The notes below the pieces were generated by a model that had not been told where the DNA came from, searched no databases, and saw only the letters and a program-made list of their open reading frames with translations. This document shows, in pieces, positions 33,888-41,820 of a stretch of DNA of 49,094 nucleotides. This DNA is from Rhodospirillaceae bacterium (lineage in GTDB: Bacteria > Pseudomonadota > Alphaproteobacteria > Rhodospirillales > Casp-alpha2), in the NCBI GenBank assembly GCA_002706405.1, contig PALN01000003.1:1-49094 (forward strand), written 5' to 3'. Position 1 is the stretch's first letter, and every line of letters starts with the position of its first letter. The position numbers were made by a program, and so were the translations under genes.

Positions 33888-34688
33888 CTAATCCGCCGAA
33901 GTGTGCGGATCAGGCACACAGACACACACGGCTTCCCCCATGCCGGCCGCAACCTCGGCAATGCGTACGGGCATGCCGTAGACGTCGCTGAGCGCCGGAC
34001 CGGTCAGCACCTGCGCCGTCGGGCCTTCCGCCAGAATGCCGCCCGCCTTCATCAGCACGGCCCGGTCGGCAAAGCGCAGCGCATGGTCCGGATGATGGGA
34101 CGATACGACAATCGTCCGCCCCGCTCCGGCCAGCCGCCGCACACAGTCGAGGACATGAAACTGATTGGCGAAATCCAGACTTGCCGTAGGTTCGTCCATG
34201 AAGATCACCGGAGCCTGTTGGGCCAGTGCTCGGGCAATCAGGACCAACTGCCGCTGTCCGCCGCTGATCGCGGTGAAGGGCCGCCGGGCCAGATCCGTGA
34301 TGCGCAGTTCATCCAACGCCCCTTGGGCGATCCGCCGGTCCTCGGCCCCGGGAGCAGAGAACGCGCCGAGATGGGGTGCCCGGCCCATAAGCACGACATC
34401 CAGGACGGTGAATGGGAAATAGCCCTCGACCACCTGCGGCACGTAGGCGGCGCGCTTGGCGACCTCGCCTCGGGACAGCCGGGCAAGGTCGTCGCCGCCG
34501 ATCAGGATTTGCCCGCCCTGGGGTTTGAGCAGGCCCAGCAAGGTCCGAAACAGGGTCGTCTTACCGCAGCCGTTGGGGCCGAGCAGCGCCGTCACCCGCC
34601 CGCCCGCGATGGTCAGGTTCATGTCCCGGCCCACGGGATGGTTCGGGTAGCCGGTGGCGAGGGCCCGGGTTTCGATTTCTAGCGCCAT
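33888..34688 (-). CDS. FecE-type iron/siderophore ABC importer ATPase
   Basis: A 266-residue ABC ATPase. Walker A GPNGCGKTTL, signature ISGGQRQLVLIARAL, and Walker B VIFMDEPTASLD are complete; HHPDHALRFADRAVLM is the switch region. It belongs to the Fec/Btu type that imports iron-siderophore, heme or cobalamin. It overlaps the permease gene by 10 bases and is the last gene of the importer operon. Confidence 0.93.
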   Translation of the reverse strand: MALEIETRALATGYPNHPVGRDMNLTIAGGRVTALLGPNGCGKTTLFRTLLGLLKPQGGQILIGGDDLARLSRGEVAKRAAYVPQVVEGYFPFTVLDVVLMGRAPHLGAFSAPGAEDRRIAQGALDELRITDLARRPFTAISGGQRQLVLIARALAQQAPVIFMDEPTASLDFANQFHVLDCVRRLAGAGRTIVVSSHHPDHALRFADRAVLMKAGGILAEGPTAQVLTGPALSDVYGMPVRIAEVAAGMGEAVCVCVPDPHTSAD

Positions 34689-35719
34689 GACAGCCTTGCC
34701 CGGGCCAGCACCCAGAGAAACAGGGGCGCGCCAACGAAGGCGTTGAGCACACCCAGGGGGATTTCCACGGTCGTCGCGGCGCGTGCGATGGTATCGACGC
34801 CCAACAGATAGACGGACCCCATCAGGATCGTCGCCGGCAGCAGGCGCGAGAATTCCGGCCCGACCACGAACCGCGCCATATGCGGAATAATCAGGCCGAC
34901 CCAGCCGATGGTGCCGGCGATCGCCACGACGGAAGAGGTCGCCAGGGTCGCACAGATCACCAAAAGCAGACGCAGGCGTTCCGTATCCACGCCCAGCGCC
35001 CGCGCCTCATCATCGCCGAGCGACATCAGATTGACCCGCCAGCGCAGAAAGAACAGCGGCCCCAAACCCAAGGCCACGGCAGGCCAGGCATTGCCCAGGT
35101 CGGAAAACGTCACGCCCGCAAGCGAGCCCATGAGCCAGAACGTAATCGCCGGCAACTGGTCATAAGGATCGGCGAGATAGGTCAGCACCGCGATCCCCGC
35201 CCCCATGACCGCGCCGATGACCACCCCGGCCAGGACGAGGACCAGGATCGGGTCGTGGGCGCCCTTCACGGCACGGGAAACGGCGTACACCAGCGTCACC
35301 GCCCCCAGGCCGAATACAAAGGCCATGCCCTGGATCGCCGCCACCGGCAGGCTGAGGAAGATCGCCAGAACGGCGCCCAGACCCGCACCCGAGGTCACGC
35401 CCAGGATGTCCGGCGCGACCAGGGGATTGCGGAACACGGCCTGATAGGTCGCCCCCGCCGCCGACAGGGCCAGCCCGACCAGCAGGGCCGAAGCCAGGCG
35501 CGGCACGCGGATGTCCATGACCACGGCGCGGGCCCGATCCGACACGTCCTGGGGCAGGCCTGTGACGCCTTCCCACAAAATGCGCGCGACATCGCCAAAG
35601 GAAACGGGAAACTGGCCGACCGTGGCGGCGGCGAAAAACAGAAGCCCGACCGCGCCCAGGCCCAGGACGGCCAGCCCGCCCCGGCGGACCCAGATTACCG
35701 GTGCCGTTTCCATGGTCAC
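34679..35719 (-). CDS. FecCD-type ABC importer permease
   Basis: A 346-residue membrane protein with about 9-10 helices. RVPRLASALLVGLALSAAGA near residue 75 and GTIGWVGLIIPHMARFVVG near 265 are FecCD-family landmarks (the second contacts the ATPase). The first codon is GTG at 35719 in a GTGA overlap with the binding-protein stop codon; an ATG 6 bases on is an alternative. It is the single permease of a homodimeric importer. Confidence 0.93.
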   Translation of the reverse strand: MTMETAPVIWVRRGGLAVLGLGAVGLLFFAAATVGQFPVSFGDVARILWEGVTGLPQDVSDRARAVVMDIRVPRLASALLVGLALSAAGATYQAVFRNPLVAPDILGVTSGAGLGAVLAIFLSLPVAAIQGMAFVFGLGAVTLVYAVSRAVKGAHDPILVLVLAGVVIGAVMGAGIAVLTYLADPYDQLPAITFWLMGSLAGVTFSDLGNAWPAVALGLGPLFFLRWRVNLMSLGDDEARALGVDTERLRLLLVICATLATSSVVAIAGTIGWVGLIIPHMARFVVGPEFSRLLPATILMGSVYLLGVDTIARAATTVEIPLGVLNAFVGAPLFLWVLARARLSWR

Positions 35720-36783
35720 GGTATCCGGGGATTGCCGGGATGGCTGCCCGGACCCAGGATCATGGCCAGGCGGTCGGCGTCCAGATCAAGATGGTAGAAG
35801 AAGGAATAGAAATCCCGCGCCCGGTCGGCGAGCCCCTGAAGGAAGCGGTCGGGATACAGCACGGCAAGCAGCCAGTGCAGGCCGATCAGCCGGTTGGCCG
35901 AGGGCGGACGGTCGAACCAGCCCCAGGGCACGGTCGGCGACAGATATACCCGCCCGGCCTTGACCGCCGGCAGCGTCTTCCACACGTCATGGGTCCAGAT
36001 CAGATCGAAGAAATTGGGGTCGGTGGTCAGCACCACGTCCGGATCCCAGCCCAGGACCTGTTCGAGCGAGACCTTGGTCAGCCCACCTTCCCCCGCTTGG
36101 TCGGCGACGTTGACCGCCCCGGCATGGTGCAAAAGTTCCACGTTGATGGAACCTTTGACCCCCGTCTGCAGGCCGTCGGCGCCGCGCCCGTAATAGACCC
36201 GCGGACGCTCAGCCGCCGGGATTTCCGCGCGCGCGGCGGCCAGATCATTGATGATTTCCTGGGCCTTGGCGGCGCAGGCACGGCCCCGGTCCGGTCGGCC
36301 GATCAGGTCGCCCAGGGTGAGGAAGGATTTCGCGATATTGTCGAAGCGTCCGTCGATCAGGGCATAGGGAATGCCCGTCTGCGCCTGCACCCGGTCGGCC
36401 AGAGAAATATACGTCGGCTTGACCGAGCCGTAATCCAGGATCAGGTCCGGCTTCATGACCATGACGGTTTCCAGGTTGGCGCTGCCGCCGCGCCCGGTCA
36501 GGCGCCCGATCTCCGGCAGGCCGTGGTATGTTTCGGCGACGCCCGCCCGTTCCTTGCCGCGCAGGGCCCGCGACCAGCCGGCCAACAGATCCGGTGCCAT
36601 CATGTAGAGAAAAATCGAAGCCGGGGGCCCGGCGGGAAACACCTTGGTGACCCGATCCGGCACGGATACCGGACGACCCGCGGAATCGGTGATCCGCCGC
36701 CCCGCCGCACGCAAGACGCCCGGCATCGCCGCAAACGGCAAGCCGCCGAGCACCCCCAGCAGATGGCGTCGATGAAGGGGCAT
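35716..36783 (-). CDS. FecB-type iron-complex periplasmic binding protein
   Basis: A 355-residue exported binding protein. The N-terminus MPLHRRHLLGVLGGLPFAAM is a twin-arginine-like signal. The body reads PDLLAGWSRAL, METVMVMKPDLILDYGS-like and NVELLHHAGAVNVAD, typical of the TroA/FecB cluster A-2 fold for Fe-siderophore or heme. GGGAGG lies close to ATG 36783. It starts the SBP-permease-ATPase operon; the substrate is not predictable, and no TonB receptor is in the window. Confidence 0.92.
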   Translation of the reverse strand: MPLHRRHLLGVLGGLPFAAMPGVLRAAGRRITDSAGRPVSVPDRVTKVFPAGPPASIFLYMMAPDLLAGWSRALRGKERAGVAETYHGLPEIGRLTGRGGSANLETVMVMKPDLILDYGSVKPTYISLADRVQAQTGIPYALIDGRFDNIAKSFLTLGDLIGRPDRGRACAAKAQEIINDLAAARAEIPAAERPRVYYGRGADGLQTGVKGSINVELLHHAGAVNVADQAGEGGLTKVSLEQVLGWDPDVVLTTDPNFFDLIWTHDVWKTLPAVKAGRVYLSPTVPWGWFDRPPSANRLIGLHWLLAVLYPDRFLQGLADRARDFYSFFYHLDLDADRLAMILGPGSHPGNPRIP

Positions 36784-36905
36784 TGTCGATCCTCCCGAAA
36801 ACTCAGCACCCGCCGGCCAAGTCTATGGGATCACCACCCGCCCCGGAAGGACGATATGCATAATTCTGCAAAGTGGGGTGAAACACGCCCCCCCCCGGGA
36901 CGATG

Positions 36906-37340
36906 TCACTTGATCAGGGGAGCCGCGGTGCGCGAAGTCGTGTCGATCAGGCCGGTACAGCCGTCGCGCCTGCCGTCCTCCGCCTCGCAGGTCATGACGC
37001 CGTTCAGCAGAAGCCGGCTGATCTTGGCGCATTGCACGCCGTCGATGTCGAACACCTTGAGCGAGGTCTTGCCGTCGGGGATCGCCCCCCCCTGCACCGC
37101 CACGCGGCGGGCGACGATGCCATCCGTATCGAAGATCACCAGATCCAGCTTCAGGTCGCGGAACGCCGTGCCCGTTTTATTGGTCAGCACCAGATAGGCG
37201 CGGCAGACGCTGGCCAGGGGCTCCAGCTTGTTGAGTTCGACCCCGATGCGACCGTCCGCCGCACCCGCGGGACCGGCGACGCAAAGCATGGCCCCCAGGG
37301 CCAGAGCGGCAAGAGCCGTCTTCGGGCGAAAATCGATCAT
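36906..37340 (-). CDS. exported small protein of unknown function
   Basis: A 144-residue protein with a cleavable signal (MIDFRPKTALAALALGAMLC, ending near GAA). The mature part has a conserved-looking CRAYLVLTNKTGTAFRDLKLDLVIFD stretch in a beta-sandwich-like pattern and three more cysteines (about 109-132). AGGGGAG lies 8 bases before ATG 37340, which decides this start over a longer frame. No named family is recognised. It lies 122 bases upstream of the iron binding-protein gene on the same strand. Confidence 0.7.
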   Translation of the reverse strand: MIDFRPKTALAALALGAMLCVAGPAGAADGRIGVELNKLEPLASVCRAYLVLTNKTGTAFRDLKLDLVIFDTDGIVARRVAVQGGAIPDGKTSLKVFDIDGVQCAKISRLLLNGVMTCEAEDGRRDGCTGLIDTTSRTAAPLIK

Positions 37341-37419
37341 GGCATGTCTCCCCTGCATGCGACGGGCTCACCTATCGCGTTCAATCATACCCCCGAACAC
37401 CGCCCTGTGACAGACGAAG

Positions 37420-37439
37420 GGGCGGCATCAGCCGCCCCC
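37420..37439. terminator. hairpin between FAH gene and exported small protein
   Basis: GGGGCGGC, ATCA, GCCGCCCC form a perfect 8-bp stem 15 bases beyond the FAH-family stop codon. The T-tract is poor on either strand. Confidence 0.5.
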
Positions 37440-37453
37440 TCCCCGTTGTCAGA

Positions 37454-38320
37454 TCAAGCTTCGGCGACGATGGGGTTGCCGAGAATGCCGATGCCTTCGA
37501 CCTCGACCTCGACCCGGTCGCCGGCCTTCATCCAGCCCGGCGGTTTCATGGCATGGGCCACGCCCGACGGCGTGCCCGTGGCGACCACGTCACCCGGTTC
37601 CAGCGTCATGAATTCGGACAGGATCGCAATCAATCGCGCGACGCCGAAAATCAGATCGCCGGTATTGGAATCCTGACGCGTTTCGCCGTTGACCCGCGAC
37701 GTGATGCGCAGGCCCGACGCCCCCGCCGGCAACTCGTCCGGCGTCACCACCACGGGGCCGAGCGGCCCGGTGCCGTCGAAGTTCTTGCCCTGGGTCCATT
37801 GCGGGGTATAGCGCTGCCAGGCCCGCACCGAGACGTCGTTGAACAGGGTGTAGCCGAATACATGGTCCAGCGCCTTGTCCTCGGGAATGGCGCGCCCGCC
37901 CTTGCCGATGACGAAGGTCAACTCGGCCTCGTAATCCAGTTGATCACAGACCTTGGGCAGGATCACCGGGGCCTCGGCGGCGACCAGGGACGACGGCCAA
38001 CGCACGAACAGCGACGGATACTTCGGCGGCTCATGACCGCCTTCGCGGGCGTGGGCCGCATAGTTCAGGCCGACGCAGACGAACTTTCCGGGCCGCTCGA
38101 TCGGCAGCGCGGGCTTTGCATCCTTGAGCGCCAGCTTGGCGCTGTCACCGGCGCCCTTGACGGCGGCGGCGACCCGGGCGAGCGCATCCGGCCCTGCCTC
38201 GATCAGCGCCAACATGGTTTTCGGAAGCGCCGGATCAGCGGCGGCCACATCGATCACCGTATCGCCGTCGACCACGCCCAGGCGCGGTCCGCCGGACGCT
38301 TCAAACATCATCAGTCTCAT
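37454..38320 (-). CDS. fumarylacetoacetate hydrolase-family protein
   Basis: A 288-residue FAH-family enzyme. GLNYAAHAREGGHEPPKYP opens the catalytic domain; DYEAELTFVIGKGGRAI holds the metal-binding E-x-E, and FNDVSVRAWQ the aspartate. Members hydrolyse or decarboxylate acylpyruvates and 2-keto acids; fine specificity is unknown. ATG 38320 is chosen because AGAGGAAC is about 8 bases upstream; the ORF extends 12 codons further. A strong terminator separates it from the upstream HicA-like gene, so it has its own promoter or relies on read-through. Confidence 0.9.
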   Translation of the reverse strand: MRLMMFEASGGPRLGVVDGDTVIDVAAADPALPKTMLALIEAGPDALARVAAAVKGAGDSAKLALKDAKPALPIERPGKFVCVGLNYAAHAREGGHEPPKYPSLFVRWPSSLVAAEAPVILPKVCDQLDYEAELTFVIGKGGRAIPEDKALDHVFGYTLFNDVSVRAWQRYTPQWTQGKNFDGTGPLGPVVVTPDELPAGASGLRITSRVNGETRQDSNTGDLIFGVARLIAILSEFMTLEPGDVVATGTPSGVAHAMKPPGWMKAGDRVEVEVEGIGILGNPIVAEA

Positions 38321-38359
38321 AAATGGAGTTCCTCTTGGTATGGCTTTATCTGCCAAAGA

Positions 38360-38383
38360 AAAGGCCCCCTGGAGGGGGCCTTT
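38360..38383 (-). terminator. rho-independent terminator of the HicA-like gene
   Basis: AAAGGCCCCC and GGGGGCCTTT form a 10-bp stem around a 4-base loop. On the minus strand it is followed by TCTTT, giving a T-rich tail. It lies 26 bases after the stop codon of the 38410-38676 gene. Confidence 0.8.
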
Positions 38384-38409
38384 GTCAATATCGCGAATAC
38401 CCGGATGCG

Positions 38410-38676
38410 CTAGAGCGGGTAATCTTTTTCCGGATCGACGCCGCAGGTTTCGATGAACTTGCGGACCTGCACGACCTCGTCCCGTGACAGGCTGTGCTGA
38501 GAATGCGCGAAGTTGGCGCTATGCCCGTTCAGACTGACATGAATCTTCCCGGAACGGGCGGGCGCAACCTCCGCTCCCAACTCCTTGAACACGGTTTCAA
38601 CATCCAGCAAGGAAATGTTGCCGTTGATCGGGTGGGTGAACAGCGAATGCAAAATCTTACGGTGATGATGGTTCAT
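38410..38676 (-). CDS. HicA-like small protein, FNR-box controlled
   Basis: An 88-residue protein beginning MNHHHRKILHSLFTHPIN. The middle and end (ELGAEVAPARSGKIHVSLNG and VVQVRKFIETCGVDPEKDYPL) resemble HicA-type double-stranded-RNA-binding folds annotated next to arsenic or redox genes. No HicB antitoxin partner is adjacent, so toxin function is doubtful. AGAGGG precedes ATG 38676, and an FNR-type box lies about 55 bases upstream. Confidence 0.7.
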   Translation of the reverse strand: MNHHHRKILHSLFTHPINGNISLLDVETVFKELGAEVAPARSGKIHVSLNGHSANFAHSQHSLSRDEVVQVRKFIETCGVDPEKDYPL

Positions 38677-38730
38677 GGATGCCCTCTATCAATGATGGCG
38701 CAACCCTAAATCACCGCCGCCGACACCGCA

Positions 38731-38744
38731 TTGACGCAGGTCAA
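38731..38744 (-). promoter_or_regulatory. FNR-type operator of the HicA-like gene
   Basis: TTGACGCAGGTCAA is an exact TTGAC-N4-GTCAA dyad. A GATTTA -10-like element on the minus strand is about 26-31 bases downstream of its centre. It sits between the flavin monooxygenase stop and the HicA-like start. Confidence 0.7.
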
Positions 38745-38791
38745 GTAGCGAGGCCGAACCGCCCCCAGCACCGGATCGTCGTTTCGCCCGC

Positions 38792-40219
38792 TTACGCGTC
38801 CACGGTCGCTTTCGTATCGCAACCACAGCCTTCCTCGCCGGCCGCCTTGGCCGCGGCATCATCGACGCAGCAGGCATCCACATCATCAGGTGCCGGCCCA
38901 CCGCAGCAACCGGCGGCTTCTTTTGGCGCCGGCGCGTCGCAGCAGGATGTTTCCGTGGCCGTATCCGGGGCACTACACACGCCCGTTTCCGGCAGGTCCA
39001 GTTCGACCCGAAGCGCCGCTTCCTTGTCGCCGGCCAGCCAGGCGGCGATGGAGCGTACCTGTTCATAGCCCGTGGTCATCAGGAAGGTCGGCGCCCGGCC
39101 ATAGGACTTCATCCCGGCAATGAAGAAATTGCTTTCCGGATGGCTGAGTTCCTGCGCGCCGTGCGGGCGCACGGTGCCGCAGCTGTGCAGGTTGGGATCG
39201 ATCAGCGGCGCCAGGTCGCTGACGGCCTCCAGCCAGGAGTCAAGCCCCAGGCGTATCTCGCGCAGCATGTCGAGCTGCGGGCGGAAGCCCGTGGCGACGA
39301 CGATGCGGTCGACTTCGACGCGGTGATCGGCGCCGTCCAATGCGCCATCCACCACCAGGCCGCCCGTGCCTTGCGACACGGCACGCACGCTGAACGGGCG
39401 CAGCAGGGTCAGATGGCCGGCATCCACGGCTTCGCGGGTCCGGGTGCCGAGCAGCCCCCGCGCCGGCAGGGCGTCGGCCGCGCCGCCGCCGAACAGCTTG
39501 TTTCCCGTATCGCGGCGCACGGCCCAGACGATCTCCGTCGCGGGATCCGCGTCCTTCATATCCAACAGGTCGAGCAGAACATTGAAGGCCGAATGGCCGC
39601 TGCCGACCACCAGCGTGCGCTTACCGGCATAGGTGGCGCGTTCCCGATCCAGCACATCGGGAATGCCGTAGGCGATACGGTCGGCGCATTCGACCTCGCC
39701 CGGGGCCGTCAGGCCGCCCACCCCCATGGGATTCGGCGAAAACCACGTGCCGGAAACGTCGATCACCGCCGCGGCTTCAAGCGAGGAGCCGTCGGCAAGG
39801 CGGATTTCGAAAGGCCGTGTCTCGCGCCCCTCGGAGCGGACCTTGTCCATGTCCTTGCGGCCGATGGCGACAACCCGCGCGCCCAGGCGCAGGTGCGGCT
39901 TGATCGCCTTGTGGTCGGCCAGCGGCGTCAGATAGCGGTCGACGATATCCGCCCCCGTGGGCAGTTCGTCCAGCGCCGGCATCTGCCAGCCCGCTTTTTC
40001 CAGCAGGCGACGCGCCGCCTTGTCGACGTTGTAGCGCCAGGGCGAAAACAGGCGCACATGGCCCCATTCCCGCATGGCGGTACCGACCTCCGCACCCGCT
40101 TCCAACACGACGAAAGGCAGTCCCCGTTCATGCAAATGCGCGGCGGCAGCCAAACCGACCGGACCGGCGCCGATGATCGCGACGGGAAGGTGGGATTGGA
40201 ACGGGGAGACGGCAGTCAT
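38792..40219 (-). CDS. FAD/NAD(P)-binding monooxygenase with periodic Cys-Cys tail
   Basis: A 475-residue flavoprotein. IIGAGPVGLAAAAHL is the N-terminal FAD Rossmann motif and VVGSGHSAFNVLLDLL the second (NADPH) one; GTWFSPNP and VATGFRPQLD are flavin-monooxygenase-type landmarks. After residue 405 comes an acidic, Ala/Pro tail with nine cysteines: 415, CC at 426, 438 and 450 (exact 12-residue period), 465 and 467. Such flavoproteins occur with arsenic genes (ArsO-like), and the CC pairs suit As(III) or soft-metal binding; this is inference. AAGGAG lies 8 bases before ATG 40219. The Cys-rich PadR gene is 61 bases upstream. Confidence 0.85.
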   Translation of the reverse strand: MTAVSPFQSHLPVAIIGAGPVGLAAAAHLHERGLPFVVLEAGAEVGTAMREWGHVRLFSPWRYNVDKAARRLLEKAGWQMPALDELPTGADIVDRYLTPLADHKAIKPHLRLGARVVAIGRKDMDKVRSEGRETRPFEIRLADGSSLEAAAVIDVSGTWFSPNPMGVGGLTAPGEVECADRIAYGIPDVLDRERATYAGKRTLVVGSGHSAFNVLLDLLDMKDADPATEIVWAVRRDTGNKLFGGGAADALPARGLLGTRTREAVDAGHLTLLRPFSVRAVSQGTGGLVVDGALDGADHRVEVDRIVVATGFRPQLDMLREIRLGLDSWLEAVSDLAPLIDPNLHSCGTVRPHGAQELSHPESNFFIAGMKSYGRAPTFLMTTGYEQVRSIAAWLAGDKEAALRVELDLPETGVCSAPDTATETSCCDAPAPKEAAGCCGGPAPDDVDACCVDDAAAKAAGEEGCGCDTKATVDA

Positions 40220-40280
40220 GGCAAAGGCTCCTTCTTTTTGGCCTGGGACAGGGATGGGTGAACGACCCGGTAAACGAAAC

Positions 40281-40679
40281 TTATCGGCAGGTGCTGGTAT
40301 CGCACGCCCCTTCACTGCCGGCGGTGACGCAGGCGCCGACCTCGGCCCAGGCCTTCACGGCAACCTGAAAGGCCTCGCGGCCTTTGTCGGTGATGGTGTA
40401 GACCTTGCGCTGGCGGCCGCCGACCGATTCCGCGTGGGCGGTGACGTAGCCGCCCGCCTCGAACTCCTTCAGCACCGGATAAAGGGCGCCCGGCGTCGGC
40501 GAGCAGCACCCCTGCGTCGTATCCTCTACCGTCTTGGCGATTTCATAGCCGTGCATGGGGCGTTGATTGAGAACACAGAGGATGAAGAACTTGGACAGGC
40601 TCATCTTGATGAGCCCGCTCCAATAGGCCGGGTCCGTGTAATCGATCGCGGGTGGCGGGACGGCGGCTAAGCGCGGCAT
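40281..40679 (-). CDS. PadR-family regulator with cysteine-pair sensor motif
   Basis: A 132-residue PadR-type winged helix. FFILCVLNQRPMHGYEIAKT and ALYPVLKEFEAGGYVTAH are the core. It carries C58-C59 in QGCCSPTPG at the start of the recognition region, and C117, C126 and C131 in the tail, a pattern suited to thiol or metalloid sensing. ATG 40679 gives the natural family start (AYWSGLIKMSLSK); no strong RBS is seen. A near-perfect dyad lies 38 bases upstream. The flavin monooxygenase follows in the same direction. Confidence 0.85.
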   Translation of the reverse strand: MPRLAAVPPPAIDYTDPAYWSGLIKMSLSKFFILCVLNQRPMHGYEIAKTVEDTTQGCCSPTPGALYPVLKEFEAGGYVTAHAESVGGRQRKVYTITDKGREAFQVAVKAWAEVGACVTAGSEGACDTSTCR

Positions 40680-40716
40680 GGCGTTACGGTTGCTCCGGCG
40701 GAAAACATTTTTTCGA

Positions 40717-40736
40717 TGGGCAATATATATTACCCA
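40717..40736. promoter_or_regulatory. candidate PadR operator
   Basis: TGGGCAATATATATTACCCA is a 20-base inverted repeat with one mismatched pair. It lies between the PadR start (40679) and the divergent SorC-type gene (40846), and its AT-rich centre could contain a -10 element for the PadR promoter. Confidence 0.7.
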
Positions 40737-40845
40737 CTAACATATAAATCAAGCCGGCTTCTGAAATGATCGTTCGTGGCGGTTGACGGCCCCATGGCCG
40801 GTCATCTCGGCTCGCGCGGCGCCGTTCAGGTGGTTAGAATACGCC

Positions 40846-41820
40846 ATGGCAAAGCAAACAAAGAACGGTGCTGCGGGGACCCGCTCGGCCACGGTCGACC
40901 CAACCCTTGCCGCCCGCATCTGCTGGTATCATTTCCGCGAAGGCCAGACCCAGCAGGAAGTCGCTGACCGTGTGGGCCTCAACCGCGCCACGGTGAACCG
41001 CGTCATCAACGACGCGCGGCGCGCGGGCACCGTCCGCGTCACCCTGAACCTGCCCCTGGCCCCCTGCCTGGAGGCCGAGAATGCCCTGCGGGAGCGATTC
41101 GGCCTGAAGGATGCCGTGGTGGTACCGGCCCCCGCCAATGAGGACGAAGTCCGCCGCGTCGTCGGCCTGGCGGCGGGGCAATATGTTTCCGGCGTCCTCT
41201 CGCCCAACGCTTTCTTAGGCCTCGGCTGGGGGGCGACGATCCATGCCGCCGGGCTTACCCTGATCCCGCGCGAAGGCGCCAAGAACACCGTCGTGTCTCT
41301 GTCGGGCGGCCTGTCGCAAAGCGGGCCCATCAATCCCTATGACAACGCCGCCGCCTTCGCCCGTGTCCTGGATGCCCGCTGCTACTACATGACGGCGCCG
41401 ATGATCGCCGAAACCGCTGGCGCCCGCGCCGCCTTCGCGGCCAGCGCCCCGGTGCGTCAGGTCTATGAAATCGCCGAACGCTGCCAAGTCGCGCTGATTT
41501 CCGTGGTCGACCTGTCCGCCAAGACCAAGATGGTGGAATACGGCGTGCTGACCCGTGACGAGGTCGCCGATCTGCGCCGCGCGGGGGCCGTCGGCAATAT
41601 CTGCGACTATTACATCGACAAGACCGGCGCGGTCATCGACCACGAAATCAACGCCCGCACCCTGTCGGTTCCGTTCGCGACATTGCGGCGCATCCCCAAC
41701 GTCATCCTGGCCGCCGGCGGCACCTTCAAATCCGATACGGTGCGCGCGGCGCTGGCTGCCGGTCTAATCGATACCCTGATTTCCGATGAGACCTGCGCCG
41801 CCGCCCTGCTTCAGGGCTGA
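40846..41820 (+). CDS. SorC/DeoR-type sugar-binding transcriptional regulator
   Basis: A 324-residue regulator. The N-terminal HTH (about 28-55) reads TQQEVADRVGLNRATVNRVI, and the long C-terminal domain has the SorC sugar-phosphate fold (GLGWGATIHAAG, VSLSGGLSQSG, CDYYIDKTG). CggR-like members respond to glycolytic phosphates. ATG 40846 follows AGGTGG; the frame is open further upstream. It is divergent from PadR and converges on arsJ with a 10-base tail overlap. Confidence 0.88.
   Translation: MAKQTKNGAAGTRSATVDPTLAARICWYHFREGQTQQEVADRVGLNRATVNRVINDARRAGTVRVTLNLPLAPCLEAENALRERFGLKDAVVVPAPANEDEVRRVVGLAAGQYVSGVLSPNAFLGLGWGATIHAAGLTLIPREGAKNTVVSLSGGLSQSGPINPYDNAAAFARVLDARCYYMTAPMIAETAGARAAFAASAPVRQVYEIAERCQVALISVVDLSAKTKMVEYGVLTRDEVADLRRAGAVGNICDYYIDKTGAVIDHEINARTLSVPFATLRRIPNVILAAGGTFKSDTVRAALAAGLIDTLISDETCAAALLQG

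Noticed and set aside
36857-36870. TGCATAATTCTGCA upstream of the iron binding-protein gene as an iron-regulator box
   Set aside because: It shares TGCATAAT with the Fur-type site at 26371 region but is a poor dyad and does not match the Fur or Irr consensus well.
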